Below are positions 31,171 to 42,962 of a DNA stretch of 64,000 bases, one piece after another (position 1 is the first letter of the stretch; every line of letters begins with the position of its first letter). The notes beneath the pieces were generated by a model, which had not been told where the DNA came from, searched no databases, and saw only the letters and a program-made list of their open reading frames with translations. Source of the stretch: Capra hircus. Taxonomy: Eukaryota; Chordata; Mammalia; Artiodactyla; Bovidae. The stretch lies in NCBI RefSeq assembly GCF_001704415.2, contig NW_017189874.1:62001-126000 (forward strand), given 5' to 3'. Made by a program: the position numbers and the translations under genes.

Positions 31171-34100
31171 AGAAAGAAATTGCACAGGAATGCCTGACAG
31201 CCTGGCTTGCAACCTGGAAGATGACAGAAGAGCTCTAGTCCTTTTATCCAGGACCTAGGGAGCACCCATTGGGTCTGCGAGAAAAGACTAACACTGTGGA
31301 AGGAATGAGCAGCAGAAGGCAGAGCACGAAGGGCCCTGGCAGGGAAGGAGGGGGAGGAGTGGGCCTCAAGCTGGGCCTTCCATGCTGGCTGTCAATCCTG
31401 TGATGGGGATGAGCCAGCTGATCCCAAGGGCCCCTGCAGCCCTGACATTCTGGCACTCTAATTATAGAAGTGAAAGCTTCATTCCAGATAGCTGGGGAAA
31501 TCCTTGGGTGCCATGTCACCTCCCAGCACTGGTAGTTGAGCTGGCATTAAGGCAGTTAAAAAGGAGTGGAATGGACATGTGGAGAGCCTGTGTCAGCCCT
31601 GTGGTGGTTCAGCAAACTTTTAGCTTCTAGGTGTCAGCAGCTCTTTCAGGAATGCACAACAGCAGCCTCTGCACAGGCAAGGGTCTACAGGCTGGGCTGG
31701 TTTCTGATCTTTTCTTTCTGCTTTAGGAAGAGGATGGGTCCCCTAGGCCAAGAAGAAACCAAAGACCAGGTTCCTTCTTAACTTGGCTTTCAGAAAAGCC
31801 AGTAAGAGAGGTGGCACTGTACTCCAAAGAACCGGAGAGACACTCTTGCCATAAACAAGTCTCAGTTTTCACAGAAGTCCGGCCCCCAGGCAGCTGGGAG
31901 GAAAGCCCCCAGTCCAAAAGACTCAGCTGGGCTGCCCTGCCTGGGTCTGCACAGATGGGGCCGTGGCAAGCCAGAGGTGTTGGACATCATTCCTAACACA
32001 GAAGTCGGGCCCGCACAGAGCAACCAGCTTAGGGAAAAGAGCTATGACCTGTCAAACAACTGGTTATTACACAATCACCAGAACCAGTCACTGAAAAGCA
32101 AAATAAATATACACCTCAAATAAACTCTAATTGGTCATTTTTCTGGTGTGACTGAATTCCACTTCTGCAAAGTGTGAGTAGAACATGGTCTGAGCTGAAC
32201 CCCAACACCACAGAGGCCCAGCAAAGCCACCTACAATGTATTTAAGGTTGACAAGGAAAGGCCGCCCAGGAATGCAGAGAGAGAGGATGTGGGCAGGTGG
32301 GGAGGCCAAGATCCAGGAGGGGTTCAGCCTGGGCCCCTGGCACCAGTGGCATCATCAATAGATGAGGAGCTGCTCTGGGGTCCAGGTGGGAAAAGAAAGG
32401 TCCAGCTGGAGCCCAGTAAGATCCAGGAGCCCATGGACCACCCTTGGGGAGGGGCAGGAAAAGAGGTGGGAGTTCAGGTGGACACTGAGGAGCCGCCATC
32501 CACCAAGAGGCCTCTGTGTGGACAACACACACTGAAGTTCAAGTTTGGCCTAGCCAACTGGATAAGCTTCAGGCCTCTGCAGGAGGATGTGCCTAGCAAG
32601 CTTTTGGATGCACAGTCCTGGCACCGAGGGGAGAGGGATGGTGGGGGAGCCTGTGCTGGGAGCCCAAGGGAGTGACAGCCCCTCTCCCAGCCTCATCCTC
32701 TCCTTAGTCACTGCAGCCACCATGTCCCCACAGCCATTTCTGGTTTAGTCAGACCCCTCTGGATCCCGGGCCCTTCGGGTCCCTCACTGCCCTGGGTGGG
32801 GCTTCTCTGGGGGCCCTACTGCCTGCCCTGGAGGGGGCATCCCAGCGCTGGCCTCTTTTGCCCCCCTGCCTTCATCCTCAGGCCCGTCCTGTGGGCGTCT
32901 CACATGCCCACAACTGTCCTCTGCCCCGGGGTTGCCGCACCCCCCTGGTCCTCCGTGATGGCCAGGTGGGAGCCCGTGGGGAGGAGAGGTGGGCACTGCC
33001 AGCTGTGTCACCATGTCTTGTTCCACCTTGTGGGGACAAAGCCATCCCGGTGGCATGTGTGTGGGGGGGCGCCCCTTGGGAAGCTGGTCATCGGCACAGG
33101 GACCTATGTGGGGCCAGGATGGCTGCTTCTGAGACGCATCCTGACCTTTTAGGGACTGAGACCTCGGCAGATGCCACCTTCAGTAGGTGACCAGGGTTGC
33201 CCAGACTGGGCCCGGAGTCTCTGAGGAGAAAACCTCCTACCAGGTCCCAGCATTAGACCAGCCCCTCCTAGTGATCGTGTATGTAGCTGCCGAAGCTTCC
33301 ACAATCCATGGGCACCTGGGGATGCCCTGCCAAGGCCCTGGCCCAGGACACAGGGACCCTGTGGTGCCCTGACTTGCATGTGACCTTGGGCACAGCCCTG
33401 CTCCTGTGGGCCTGGTCTCCCTGCCTGTCAGTAGGTTGGGTGGCATGGAGGGGAGGGGTGCTGGCTGACCTGAGGGGCCCTGCCTGTCCCACCCCTAGGC
33501 CTCCAGGGACTGGGACCAACCTACTCAGGGCTCAAGGTGTGCCAGGACCTGCGACCTGGGCCAACCTGGTCAGTTCTGACTGCCTGCTGCCCTGGAACAG
33601 GAGGCCACACCAGCCTGGGCCCCTCTGTGTCCCCCTTCAGTCCCACCACAGTTCTAAGGACAGGGTGCTCCCTCCCATCATAAGGGTGATCAAGAATGAT
33701 ATCTCCAGTTTCTCCCCTCATCCCAACAAGTGACACCAGTCTGGGCACACCTCAGAGAGCCCAGGGAGACCAAGGCCCCTCCTGGACTAGCCCAGGTGGG
33801 CTCCTGGGGCAGAGGATTGGTCCTTGGGCAGATGGTGTCCTTTGCTTGGGTGGCAGCTGCTTGCTTTCTGCCTCTTGTTTATTTTATTTTTAGCCCACTA
33901 CGCCAGCCTCTCTCGGCCTTGGCAGAAGGGGAGCATGCCCAGGGAAAGTGGTGGGCACATTAGCGAGGCAGGCAGCCAGACTGGTCCACCGAGAGACTGG
34001 GAAGCCAGCTGAGAAACTGTTTGCTTAGCTTCATCTACTTATTAGTGCGCTTAGAAACTGCTATTTATATTTTAACCCTCTGGGGACAGCTATGGTTCTT

Positions 34101-34797
34101 TAAAAAAAAAAAAAAAAGTTTGTGTATCTCCAGCCCTGAAAGGAAGAAGTAATCAGTAGTCACAGACATTACCAAGACTGCCAGGGTCGGAGGCTGTTGC
34201 CCTGAGATGCTCAGGGAATAGCTGCCAGGGACTGAGGGCATCACCCATCACCATCAGCTTGTGAGTTCTGTGTTCTCAGATGTGAATTGGGGCTGTTGGC
34301 AATGAGGATCAATATAAGCAAAGGACATAAAAAGCCTGGGAAAAATGTGGCAGGCAGTCGTGAAAGGGTTTCACACCTGCAGAAAGGGAAACTCCTCCCG
34401 GACCTCTACCCCGCAGCTACAGAAGATGTAGGAACAGAGTATAGGCTGGCAGAGGTAGGGCCCAAGGTTACTTCCCTCTATTCAGGAAGGTGGCATTCAA
34501 GGAGGTTGGTGAGCCCCCTCCTTTTCCCCAGGCCCCGTAAGCATCTGCTCTGAGCAGGTGCCGACCAGCCTGGCCCAGCTCCCTCTGCGCAGCTGCCAGG
34601 CCCAGGCTGGCTGGGTCTGAGCCTCAGAGGTCCCTGTGGCATTGGTGTGGGAAGGCGGGATGAAAGGGCCTTTCTTTTAGGGAGGGCCATTCAAGCTCAG
34701 ATCCACCCTGATTCTGCCACTGCCTCCCAGAGGGGCTGACAGGTGGGAGTGAGTCCCCAGGGGTCAGACTAGGGGTGGATGGTAGGTTTGGGGGCCA
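31171..34797. other. Single-copy GC-rich block
   Basis: The longest stretch without a recognisable repeat. GC content and CpG frequency rise at 32680-33740, but not to an obvious CpG island. Numerous long frames overlap on all strands, as GC-rich DNA produces by chance. An A16 run lies near 34102. No exon is supported. Confidence 0.45.
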
Positions 34798-34887
34798 GGA
34801 ATGCCTACTCCGGCTGGGGGCTGTCATCAAATATCTGAACCCGGAATGCCTACTCCGGCTGGGGGCTGTCATCAAATATCTGAACCT
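34798..34887. repeat. 45-bp tandem duplication
   Basis: Two adjacent 45-base copies (34798-34842 and 34843-34887), starting ggaatgcctactccggctgg and ending in tatctgaacc. They differ only at the last base, so the duplication is recent or still exchanging. Confidence 0.95.
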
Positions 34888-35546
34888 AAGTCTTCGCAAG
34901 CAAAAGGAGAAACTTCCTAATACTAAACTGTTTCCACTGTGAGCTGTTAGTGTCTCAGATGCCCTTGTATCTAGTCTATTATAAAGGGACAGCTTATTGA
35001 TAAGCACTTTAACAAATCGCCATGTCTCCTTGTGGTTTTTGGAACAAGGACTGTCATCTCTGCAACTACCTAATGAGACACAGTTTAAGGATGGGTGTAG
35101 ACAGAACTGAGTTCTTCCAGAGCAAGGTTAGCTTGTAGACACCTTACAACTTCGCTTGAGAATAGTTCTCCAGGTCTAGTGCTCCACCCAGGAGATCTCT
35201 TTGCTTTGCTAATGGAACCAACAAGGTGATTTTCAATTCCTGGCGGAGTAGGGGTGGGGTGTGGGTTTCTATGGAGTCTGATGGTTCTGACAGTCGCATT
35301 CGCCATGCATATGGCATCCTTCCTACTCCACCTAGTCCAAGAGAACCCTGAGAGGGGACAGAAGTTCCCAACTGCTGCCCCAGCCCCCTGGCTGCCCCAG
35401 CCTGATCAGATCAGCTAGCTCTCAGCTTAGCTCAATTAACATCTCAAACCCACAGTTTAGGGCTAAATCTACACACATCATTATATAAAAGCAAACATTT
35501 GCCTTTGATAGCTCTAATGTATGCATAGAATTAGTTTACTGTTCAG
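34888..35546. other. Single-copy DNA
   Basis: No repeat or exon recognised between the tandem duplication and the Bov-A fragment. Confidence 0.35.
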
Positions 35547-35662
35547 AAAATGGCAGCCCACTCCAGGATTCTTGCCTGAGAAATCTCATGGACAGAGAAG
35601 CCTGGAGTGCTACAGTTCACGGGGACGCCAAGAGTTGGACACGACTTAGTGACTAAGCAGAA
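35547..35662 (+). mobile_element. Bov-A SINE fragment
   Basis: Single Bov-A unit: aaaatggcagcccactccag, gattcttgcctgagaaatct, ccaagagttggacacgactt. It lacks a tRNA-like head. Confidence 0.85.
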
Positions 35663-36789
35663 CACATCTAAGTTACTATTTTTTAAATTGTCTCAAGGCA
35701 GAAACTGAGTTGTATATCACATTCTACAACTTATTTTTTGTGGGTCTTTTTTTAATGCAAAACATCTGGAAACTTTATGTTTAAAACTTTCATGCTCATA
35801 AAACAAGCTGAATGAAAATGTGGCTAGTTTGTATAGAATGGGGTTTTTTTTCTCCCTTTTTTTTGGTCTGGTCACATACATTAGCAAATAAATGGTGAGA
35901 GCAGGAAGACCACCAGACAAAAAAGTGAATTCAATTCCAGGCTGTAAAATATTCAAGGAGCTTTAGCACCCTAGGAAATGGTTCATATTCCAAGAAAAAA
36001 TTTCAGTTAACACAATGCCAAATAGGGGCATCTTTCTTCCTGCAGCCTTAATTTCAGTAAGTATTCACTTGAGGGGGCCCCTTTGGCCTAGCACAGTTGA
36101 GTCAGGGCCCTGCAGCCAAGGAACCTCGGTCCCAGGTCACCGGTGCCGCGGAGCCAGCGCCCTCCTGCCCCAAGCCTCCCTTCTCCTCGCTAACCTTCTG
36201 CTAACTGCCTAGTGAGGCTGCCTTTCTCCTCAGCATCCCTGCCTTGACTGACCACTTAGCCAAGACAGGGCTTGTCTGCTGCCTTCAGTTGGCCCCTGAA
36301 GAAGCCAGGAGACAATCTGAGAGGTGCCTTACTCCAGATCCTTGACTTCTGGCTTCTGTGACCCAAGAAAAAGCCCCTCAGATCTCAGTCTTTTTTTCAG
36401 CCTTGAGCTTCAAAATCCTTGAGGCATCTCGGAGAAGGTGCTGGAGGCAGAGGAAGGCAGCTTCCAGTTCAGGCACATCTTCGGCTTTGCGGAAGATCTC
36501 AATTTGGTATACTTTGCTGTCCTCCGCTGTCTCCTGAGCCCCAGCCCTATCAGTCCCCACTCCCAGTCTGGGCCAGGGATCCAAATCCCAAGAAACAAAG
36601 AAGTTACTGAGATGCAGATATCCCTGAAGAATAAAGAAAGGAGAGTCACTGGTCTAAGCCATTTCTCCTCGACCAGCACAGCAGCCCAGGGGCCTGCAAT
36701 GGATGCCCCGGGGGATGCACTTGCTCAAAACCCTGTCTTCAGAATCCCCCATGGAACCAGTATCTGTAAGGAGGAATAGACTAGCAAAT
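35663..36789. other. Single-copy DNA with one exon-like frame
   Basis: Nothing repetitive is recognised. A minus-strand frame at 36378-36533 has exon-like composition and a splice-acceptor-like sequence; it is reported as a finding and not called as a gene. Confidence 0.4.
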
Positions 36790-37374
36790 TACAAATTATT
36801 ACCCTGTGCAACCCCACGTCCAAGGAGTGGTGGCTGCGTGGACACAGGAGGGCCTAGAGGAGCCATCCCACATTGAAGGTCAGGAAGGTCGGCAGTGAGG
36901 AGATACCCTACGTCCAAGATAAGGAGCAGCGGCTCTGCTTTGCTGGAGCAGCCGTGAAGAGATACCCCACACCAAGGTAAGAGAAACCCAAGTAAGATGG
37001 TAGGTGTTGCAAGAGGGCATCAGAGGGCAGACACACTGAAACCATACTCACAGAAAACTAGTCAATCCAATCACACTAGGACCACAGCCTTGTCTAACTC
37101 AAAGAAACTAAGCCATGCCCGCGGGGCAACCCAGGGCGGGCGGGTCATGATGGAGAGGTCTGACAGAATGTGGTCCGCTGGAGAAGGGAATGGCAAACCA
37201 CTTCAGTATTCTTGCCTTGAGAACCCCATGAACAGTATGAAAAGGCAAAATGATAGGATACTGAAAGAGGAACTCCTCAGGTCAGTAGGTGCCCAATATG
37301 CTACTGGAGATCAGTAGAAAAATAACTCTAGAAAGAATGTAGGGATGGAGCCAAAGTAAAAACAATACCCAGCT

Positions 37375-38436
37375 GTGGATGTGACTGGTGATAGAAGCAA
37401 GGTCCAATGCTGTAAAGAGCAATATTGCATAGGAACCTGGAATGTCAGGTCCATGGATCAAGGCAAATTGGAAGTGATCAAACAAGAGATGGCTAGAGTG
37501 AATGTCGACATTCTAGGAATCAGCGAACTAAAATGGACTGGAATGGGTGAATTTAACTCAGATGACCATTTTATCTACTACTGCGGGCAGGAATCCCTCA
37601 GAAGAAATGGAGTAGCCATCATGGTCAACAAAAGAGTCCGAAATGCAGTACTTGGATGCAATCTCAAAAATGACAGAATGATCTCTGTTCGTCTCCAAGG
37701 CAAACCATTCAATATCACAGTAATCCAAGTCTATGCCCCAACCAGTAACGCTGAAGAAACTGAAGGTGAATGGTTCTATAAAGACCTACAAGACCTTTTA
37801 GAACTAACACCCAAAAAATATGTCCTTTTCATTACAGGGGACTGGAATGCAAAAGTAGGAAGTCAAGAAACACCTGGAGTAACAGGCAAATTTCACCTTG
37901 GAATGCAGAATGAAGCAGGGCAAAGACTAATAGAGTTTTGCAAAGAAAATGCACTGGTCAGAGCAAACACCCTCTTCCAACAACACAAGAGAAGACTCTA
38001 CACATGGACATCACCAGATGGTCAACATCGAAATCAGATTGATTATATTCTATGCAGCCAACGATGGAGAAGCTCTATACGGTCAACAAAAACAAGACCA
38101 GTAGCTGACTGTGGCTCAGATCATGAACTCCTTATTGCCAAATTCAGACTTAAATTGAAGAAAGTAGGGAAAACTGCTAGACCATTCAGGTATGACCTAA
38201 ATCAAATCCCTTATGATTATACAGTGGAAGTGAGAAATAGATTTAAGGGCCTAGATCTGATAGATAGAGTGCCTGGTGAACTATGGAATAAGGTTCGTGA
38301 CATTGTACAGGAGACAGGGATCAAGACCATCCCCATGGAAAAGAAATGCAAAAAAGCAAAATGGCTGTCTGGGGAGGCCTTACAAATAGCTGTGAAAAGA
38401 AGAGAAGCGAAAAGCAAAGGAGAAAAGGAAAGATAA
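37375..38436 (+). pseudogene. BovB endonuclease domain (open, then nonsense)
   Basis: An open stretch of 353 codons covering the apurinic/apyrimidinic-type endonuclease that nicks target DNA for target-primed reverse transcription. The expected active-site residues are all visible: N23 in GTWNVRS, E51 in GISELKW, D156 and N158 in GDWNAKVG, D223 in QIDYIL, and D249-H250 in GSDHELL. The frame ends at a TAA at 38434-38436, where related copies read Tyr-Lys; this looks like point substitutions and not a frameshift. The native protein continues into the reverse transcriptase, so this would be a truncated, endonuclease-only product at best. The first Met is used for convenience; the true start may be upstream. 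Confidence 0.9.
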
Positions 38437-38474
38437 AAGCATCTGAATGCAGTTCCAAAGAATAGCAAGAAGAG

Positions 38475-39695
38475 ATGAAAGCCTTCTTCAGCGATCAATG
38501 CAAAGAAATAGAGGAAAACAACAGAATGGGAAAGGCTAGAGATCTGTTCAAGAAAATTAGAGATACCAAGGGAACATTTCATGCAAAGATGGGCTCGATA
38601 AAGGACAGAAATGGTATGGACCTAACAGAAGCAGAGGATATTAAGAAGAGGTGGCAAGAATACACAGAAGAACTGCACAAAAAAGATCTTCACAACCCAG
38701 ATAATCACGGTAGTGTGATCACTCACCTAGAGCCAGACATCCTAGACTGTGAAGTCAAGTGGGCCTTAGAAAGCATCACTAGGAACAAAGCTAGTGGAGG
38801 TGATGGAATTCCAGTTGAGCTATTTCAAATCCTGAAGGATGATGCTGTGAAAGTGCTGCACTCAATATGCCAGCAAATTTGGAAAACTCAGCGGTGGCCA
38901 CAGGACTGGAAAAGATCAGTTTTCATTCCAATCCCAAAGAAAGGCAATGCAAAAGAATGCTCAAACTACCACACAATTGCACTCATCTCACATGCTAGTA
39001 AAGTAATGCTCAAAATTCTCCAAGCCAGGCTTTAGCAATATGTGAACCGTGAACTTCCTGATGTTCAAGCTGGTTTTAGAAAAGGCAGAGGAACCAGAGA
39101 TCAAATTGCCAGCATCCGCTGGATCATGGAAAAAGCAAAAGAGTTCCAGAAAAACATCTATTTCTGCTTTATTGACTATGCCAAAGCCTTTGACTGTGTG
39201 GATCACAATCAACTGTGGACAATTCTGAGAGAGATGGGAATACCAGACCACCTGACCTGCCTCTTGAGAAATCTGTATGCAGGTCAGGAAGCAACAGTTA
39301 GAACTGGACATGGAACAACAGACTGGTTCCAAATAGCAAAAGGAGTATGTCAAGGCTGTATATTGTCACCCTGCTTATTTAACTTATATGCAGAGTACAT
39401 CATGAGATACGCTGGACTGGAAGAAACACAAGCTGGAATCGAGATTGCTGGAAGAAATATCAATCACCTCAGATACGCAGATGACACCAACCTTATGGCA
39501 GAAAGTGAAGAGAAACTAAAAAGCCTCTTGATGAAAGTGAAAGAGGAGAGTGAAAAAAATTGGCTTAAAGCTCAACATTCAGAAAACGAAGATCATGGCA
39601 TCTGGTCCCATTACTTCATGGGAAATAGATGGGGAAACAGTGGAAACAGTGTCAGGCTTTATTTTTCTGGACTCCAAAATCACTGCAGATGGTGA
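38475..39695 (+). pseudogene. BovB reverse transcriptase, broken
   Basis: In a different frame from the endonuclease because of two small deletions near 38450-38475. It covers the thumb-proximal start (FFSDQCKEIEENNRMGK), an RT block with KASGGDGIPVELF and FIPIPKKGNAKECSNY, then a TAG at 39033-39035 replacing a Gln codon. It resumes in the same frame with AGFRKGRGTRDQI, motif A in FIDYAKAFD and the catalytic YADD at about 39474-39485. A one-base insertion in the A run near 39557 then shifts the frame. The catalytic aspartates survive, but the protein cannot be made whole from this copy. Confidence 0.9.
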
Positions 39696-40245
39696 TTGCA
39701 GCCATGAAATTAAAAGACACTTACTCCTTGGAAGAAAAGTTATGACCAACCTAGATATTATATTCAAAAGCAGAGACATTACTTTGTCGACTAAGGTCTG
39801 TCTAGTCAAGGCTATGGTTTTTCCAGTGGTCATGTATGGATGTGAGAGTTGGACTGTGAAGAAGGCTGAGCACCGAAGAACTGATGCTTTTGAACTGTGG
39901 TGTTGGAGAAGACTCTTGAGAGTCCCTTGGACTGCAAGGAGATCCAACCAGTCCATTCTGAAGGAGATCAGCCCTGGGATTTCTTTGGAAGGAATGATAC
40001 TAAAGCTGAAACTCCAGTACTTTGGCCACCTCATGGGAAGAGTTGACTCATTGGAAAAGACCCTGATGCTGGGAGGGATTGGGGGCAGGAGGAGAAGGGG
40101 ACAACAGAGGATGAGATGGCTGGATGGCATCACTGACTCGATGAACGTGATTCTGAGTGAACTCCGGGAGTTGGTGATGGACAGGGAGGCCTGGCATGCT
40201 GCGATTCATGGGGTCGCAAAGAGTCGCACACGGCTGAGCGACTGA
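39550..40245 (+). pseudogene. BovB ORF2 C-terminal segment
   Basis: Continuation after the frameshift: GPITSWEIDGETVET, KRHLLLGRKVMTNLD, YGCESWTVKKAEHRR, FELWCWRRLLRVPW and HGVAKSRTRLSD at the end. This is the conserved RTE C-terminal region, of uncertain function. The frame stays open to the natural stop beside the 3' tail. Confidence 0.88.
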
Positions 40246-40260
40246 ACTGAACTGAACCCT

Positions 40261-40452
40261 GTGTGCTATGTTGCTTCAGTCATGCCCAACTCTTTAGCCC
40301 TCCAGGCTCTTGGTCCATGGAATTCTCCAGGCAAGAATACTGGAGTGGATTGCCATTCTCTCCTCCAGGAGATCTTCCTGACCCAGGAATGGAACCCAGG
40401 TCTCCTGCATTATGAGCAGATTCTTTACTGTCTAAGCCACCAGGGAAGCCCT
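40261..40452 (-). mobile_element. Bov-tA SINE
   Basis: Minus-orientation Bov-tA with the head at the right (gtctaagccaccagggaagc). It lies directly against the BovB tail, with only about five bases between them. The body lacks the usual gaccccatgg segment. Confidence 0.88.
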
Positions 40453-40814
40453 AGGAGCAGTTGGTCAGGGTTCAGGTTGATTAGAAGCTGCCCTGGGCTT
40501 GAAGTCTTAGTACTCTCCTAGTCTGGCTTAGAAGAAGGCTGTGATGGGCTTCAATTCCTTACCTGACATTCTTACCTCTTCTCCAGAATTAAAATGTTTT
40601 GCAGAGTCCGCATGACAGCAGCTAGCAATATTTTATAATCTCTCCATCAAGGAACACAGAAGGACAAATAGTCATATAGATGTGGAAGGCACATTTGTCT
40701 ATAGGCAGACCTTGGTGTACACTTGGATCTGTGAACTCTCAGCGATCATGCCTTCACTTACTCACTCAGCCGACACTGACTGAGTACTCAGGCATGGTCT
40801 TCAAGAAAGTCAGT
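40453..40814. other. Spacer, nothing recognised
   Basis: About 360 bases of single-copy DNA. Confidence 0.35.
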
Positions 40815-41160
40815 GTCACTGGGTTGAAATCTAAGGGTTGGCAGTGTTGTGCTCCCTCTTTCTGCAGGCTCTAGGGGAGGAGCCTCCTTTGTCTCCTCCA
40901 GCTTCTGGTGGCTCCAGGTGTCCCTTAATTCTTGGCTCCTTCCATCTGATCTCTGCCTCTGTCTTAATGTGATCTTCTCTACATTTCTCCCCCTCTGAAG
41001 ATGCTTGTCATTTAATTTAGGGGCCGCCCAGATGAATCAAGATGATCTGAACTTGAAATCTTTAATTTGATGACATCTGCAAAGACCTTTGTCCCACAAG
41101 GTTACATTCGCAGGTTCCAGGGGGATATATCTTTGGGGACCACCATTCAGAACCCTACAG
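40815..41160 (-). mobile_element. MLT1-type MaLR LTR (antisense)
   Basis: Complement of an MLT1 LTR: ttctgcaggctctaggggag, ctccagcttctggtggctcc, tttgatgacatctgcaaaga and acattcgcaggttccagggg. Solo copy, same family as the one at 45719. Confidence 0.75.
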
Positions 41161-41249
41161 TATGAACACTGGGAATTCTGGGTGAGTGAATGAATGGATG
41201 TTGGAAATACGGTCTTCAAGGCAGTGTCCAGTGGCCTAAGTCTTCCCAG

Positions 41250-41598
41250 GGAGCAAAGAGGTCCCTTGGACTGCAAGGAGAACAAATCAGTCAATCCTAA
41301 AGGAAATCAATCCTGAATGTTCATTGGAACAGCTAATGCTGAATCTGAAACTTTAATCCTTTGGCCACCTGATGCAATGAGCAGACTCATTGGAAAAGAC
41401 CCTGATGCTGGGAAAGATTGAGGGCAGGAGGAGAAGGGGAACACAGAGGACAAGATGGTTGGATGGCATCACTGACTCAATGGATATGAGTTTGAGAAAA
41501 CTCCGGGAGATAGTGAAGGACAGGGAAGCCTGGCACGCTGCAGTCCATGAGGTTGCAAAGAGTTGGATATGACTGAGCAACTGAACAATAACAACAGT
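41250..41598 (+). mobile_element. BovB 3' fragment with TSD
   Basis: Truncated BovB from gtcccttggactgcaaggag to the ctgaacaataacaacag tail. The TSD tcttcccag is present at 41241-41249 and 41599-41607. Confidence 0.9.
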
Positions 41599-42667
41599 TC
41601 TTCCCAGAGCTTGCCGTCACTGCTATGGTGTTCCACCAGGCCTTTCTGTTTCAGGCCTGGTAGGTAACACAATCTATATATCACCTGAATTCTAGTGCAT
41701 TAGCTTCTGGAAACTGCATTTCCTCTGCATTGGTTATTTCTCTCAACCACAAGCTTCCCTGGGGGTAGGGGGAGTAAAAGAGAGAAAAAGAAAAGAAAAT
41801 GTCCTGTGACATCAGGCTTGTTTTCCCCAAGGCCAGCTTGTCTGCAGCCTTGCTCAAAAGCCTTTGATGGTTCCCTGGCACCTGTGAGATGCTATGTGAG
41901 ATGCTATGTGATCTGCTTCGTCTGGCCCTCAATGTTCTCCATGTGGACTCCCTAACTCTGCAGCCAGTCTCTACCGACCCCCTCTCATCCTCACACACAT
42001 CCCTAAACCGGCCTGGCCCCTTTCCCCAGAATCCCCTTCCCTCTTCTGCTTCCACGTCTGCCCACTGCTTCCATCACATCAGGTTTGGCTCCAACTCCAC
42101 CACTTCCTAGAAGTCTTCCCAGCCTCACAAAGCTGAGAATGACTCTGTCCCTATGCTCTGGTCCCTTCCCAATGGCCCGTATCAAGATTATGATTGGCCT
42201 TGTGGCTCACTCACCCAACCCTTTCTCCCTCTGGGGCTGGAGGTGAACTCGCCCTTGGGTCCCTGATGCCTCACATACGGTAAGCTATGTGTGCATCTGA
42301 TGGCTTCCTCCAGTGTTTAGTTGGCAAGGAAATGAACCAGTTTCAAAAGAGGGGTAAAGGTGGGAAAACTAGCTGAGAAGGATGGGATCTGGAGATATCC
42401 AGGGTAGCAAATGGTGCCCATGAAGCCTGAGTCCTGCCTTGGCCTCTCCTGCCACCCCTAGTCTAGACTCTCTCAGGTGCCCCCTCACCCACTCTTTGAA
42501 GGCCTTCAGGTGTCTTGGCCCAGGTGTTAGGGGAAACACTGTCTGAAACCACTCACCATGGCCAGGTACTATAGTAACCATTTGCTTGAGTTATTTTACA
42601 ACAAGAGGTCCTAGTAAAGAGCACAGAACTAACAAGCCACCACAAACTGGAAGGGCCTTGTTGTATT
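41599..42667. other. Single-copy DNA
   Basis: No recognised repeat. A small local duplication (gatgctatgtgagatgctatgtgat near 41888-41912) is the only pattern seen. Confidence 0.4.
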
Positions 42668-42962
42668 AGTAGCTCAATCGTGTCTGACTCTTTGTGACCC
42701 CATGGACTATAGCCCACCAGGTTCCTCTGTCCGAGGAATTCTCCAGGCAAGGACACTGGAGTGGGTAGCCATTCCCTTCTCCAAGGGATCTTCCCAACCC
42801 AGGGATCGAATCCAGGTCTCCCACATTGCAGGCGGATTATTTACCAGCTGAGCCACAAAGGAAGCCCAAGAATACTGCAGTGGGTAGCCTATCCCTTCTC
42901 CAGGCATCTTCCCAACCCAGGAATCGAACCCAGGTCTCTGCACAGCAGGCATATTTTTTACT
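42668..42962 (-). mobile_element. Two-headed Bov-tA SINE, truncated at its outer head
   Basis: Minus orientation. The body and inner head lie at the left (ccagctgagccacaaaggaa near 42845), then a second head-proximal unit follows and stops abruptly at atattttttactg. The final ~30 bases of the outer tRNA-like head are missing where the LTR-like sequence begins. Confidence 0.85.

Larger units (their letters stand above)
36790..40255 (+). mobile_element. Near-full-length BovB (RTE) LINE
   Basis: About 3.47 kb, close to the expected length. It has the BovB 5' UTR (from about aaattattaccctgtgca, with gctggagcagccgtgaag), the endonuclease and reverse-transcriptase coding region, and the 3' terminus gcgactgaactgaactgaac. 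Coding capacity is lost through a nonsense codon after the endonuclease, small deletions near 38450-38475, a second nonsense codon at 39033 and a one-base insertion near 39557. No convincing TSD was found at the 5' edge. BovB supplies the machinery used by the Bov SINEs, which share its 3' end. This copy could not be autonomous. Confidence 0.95.

Noticed and set aside
32750..33120. Possible CpG island promoter
   Set aside because: CpG sites are scattered and moderate by eye; no exon or start-site motif accompanies them. Kept only as a low-interest finding.
36438..36779. 113-codon plus-strand frame overlapping the exon-like minus-strand frame
   Set aside because: It reads as the antisense shadow of 36378-36533 and continues into sequence without protein-like composition.
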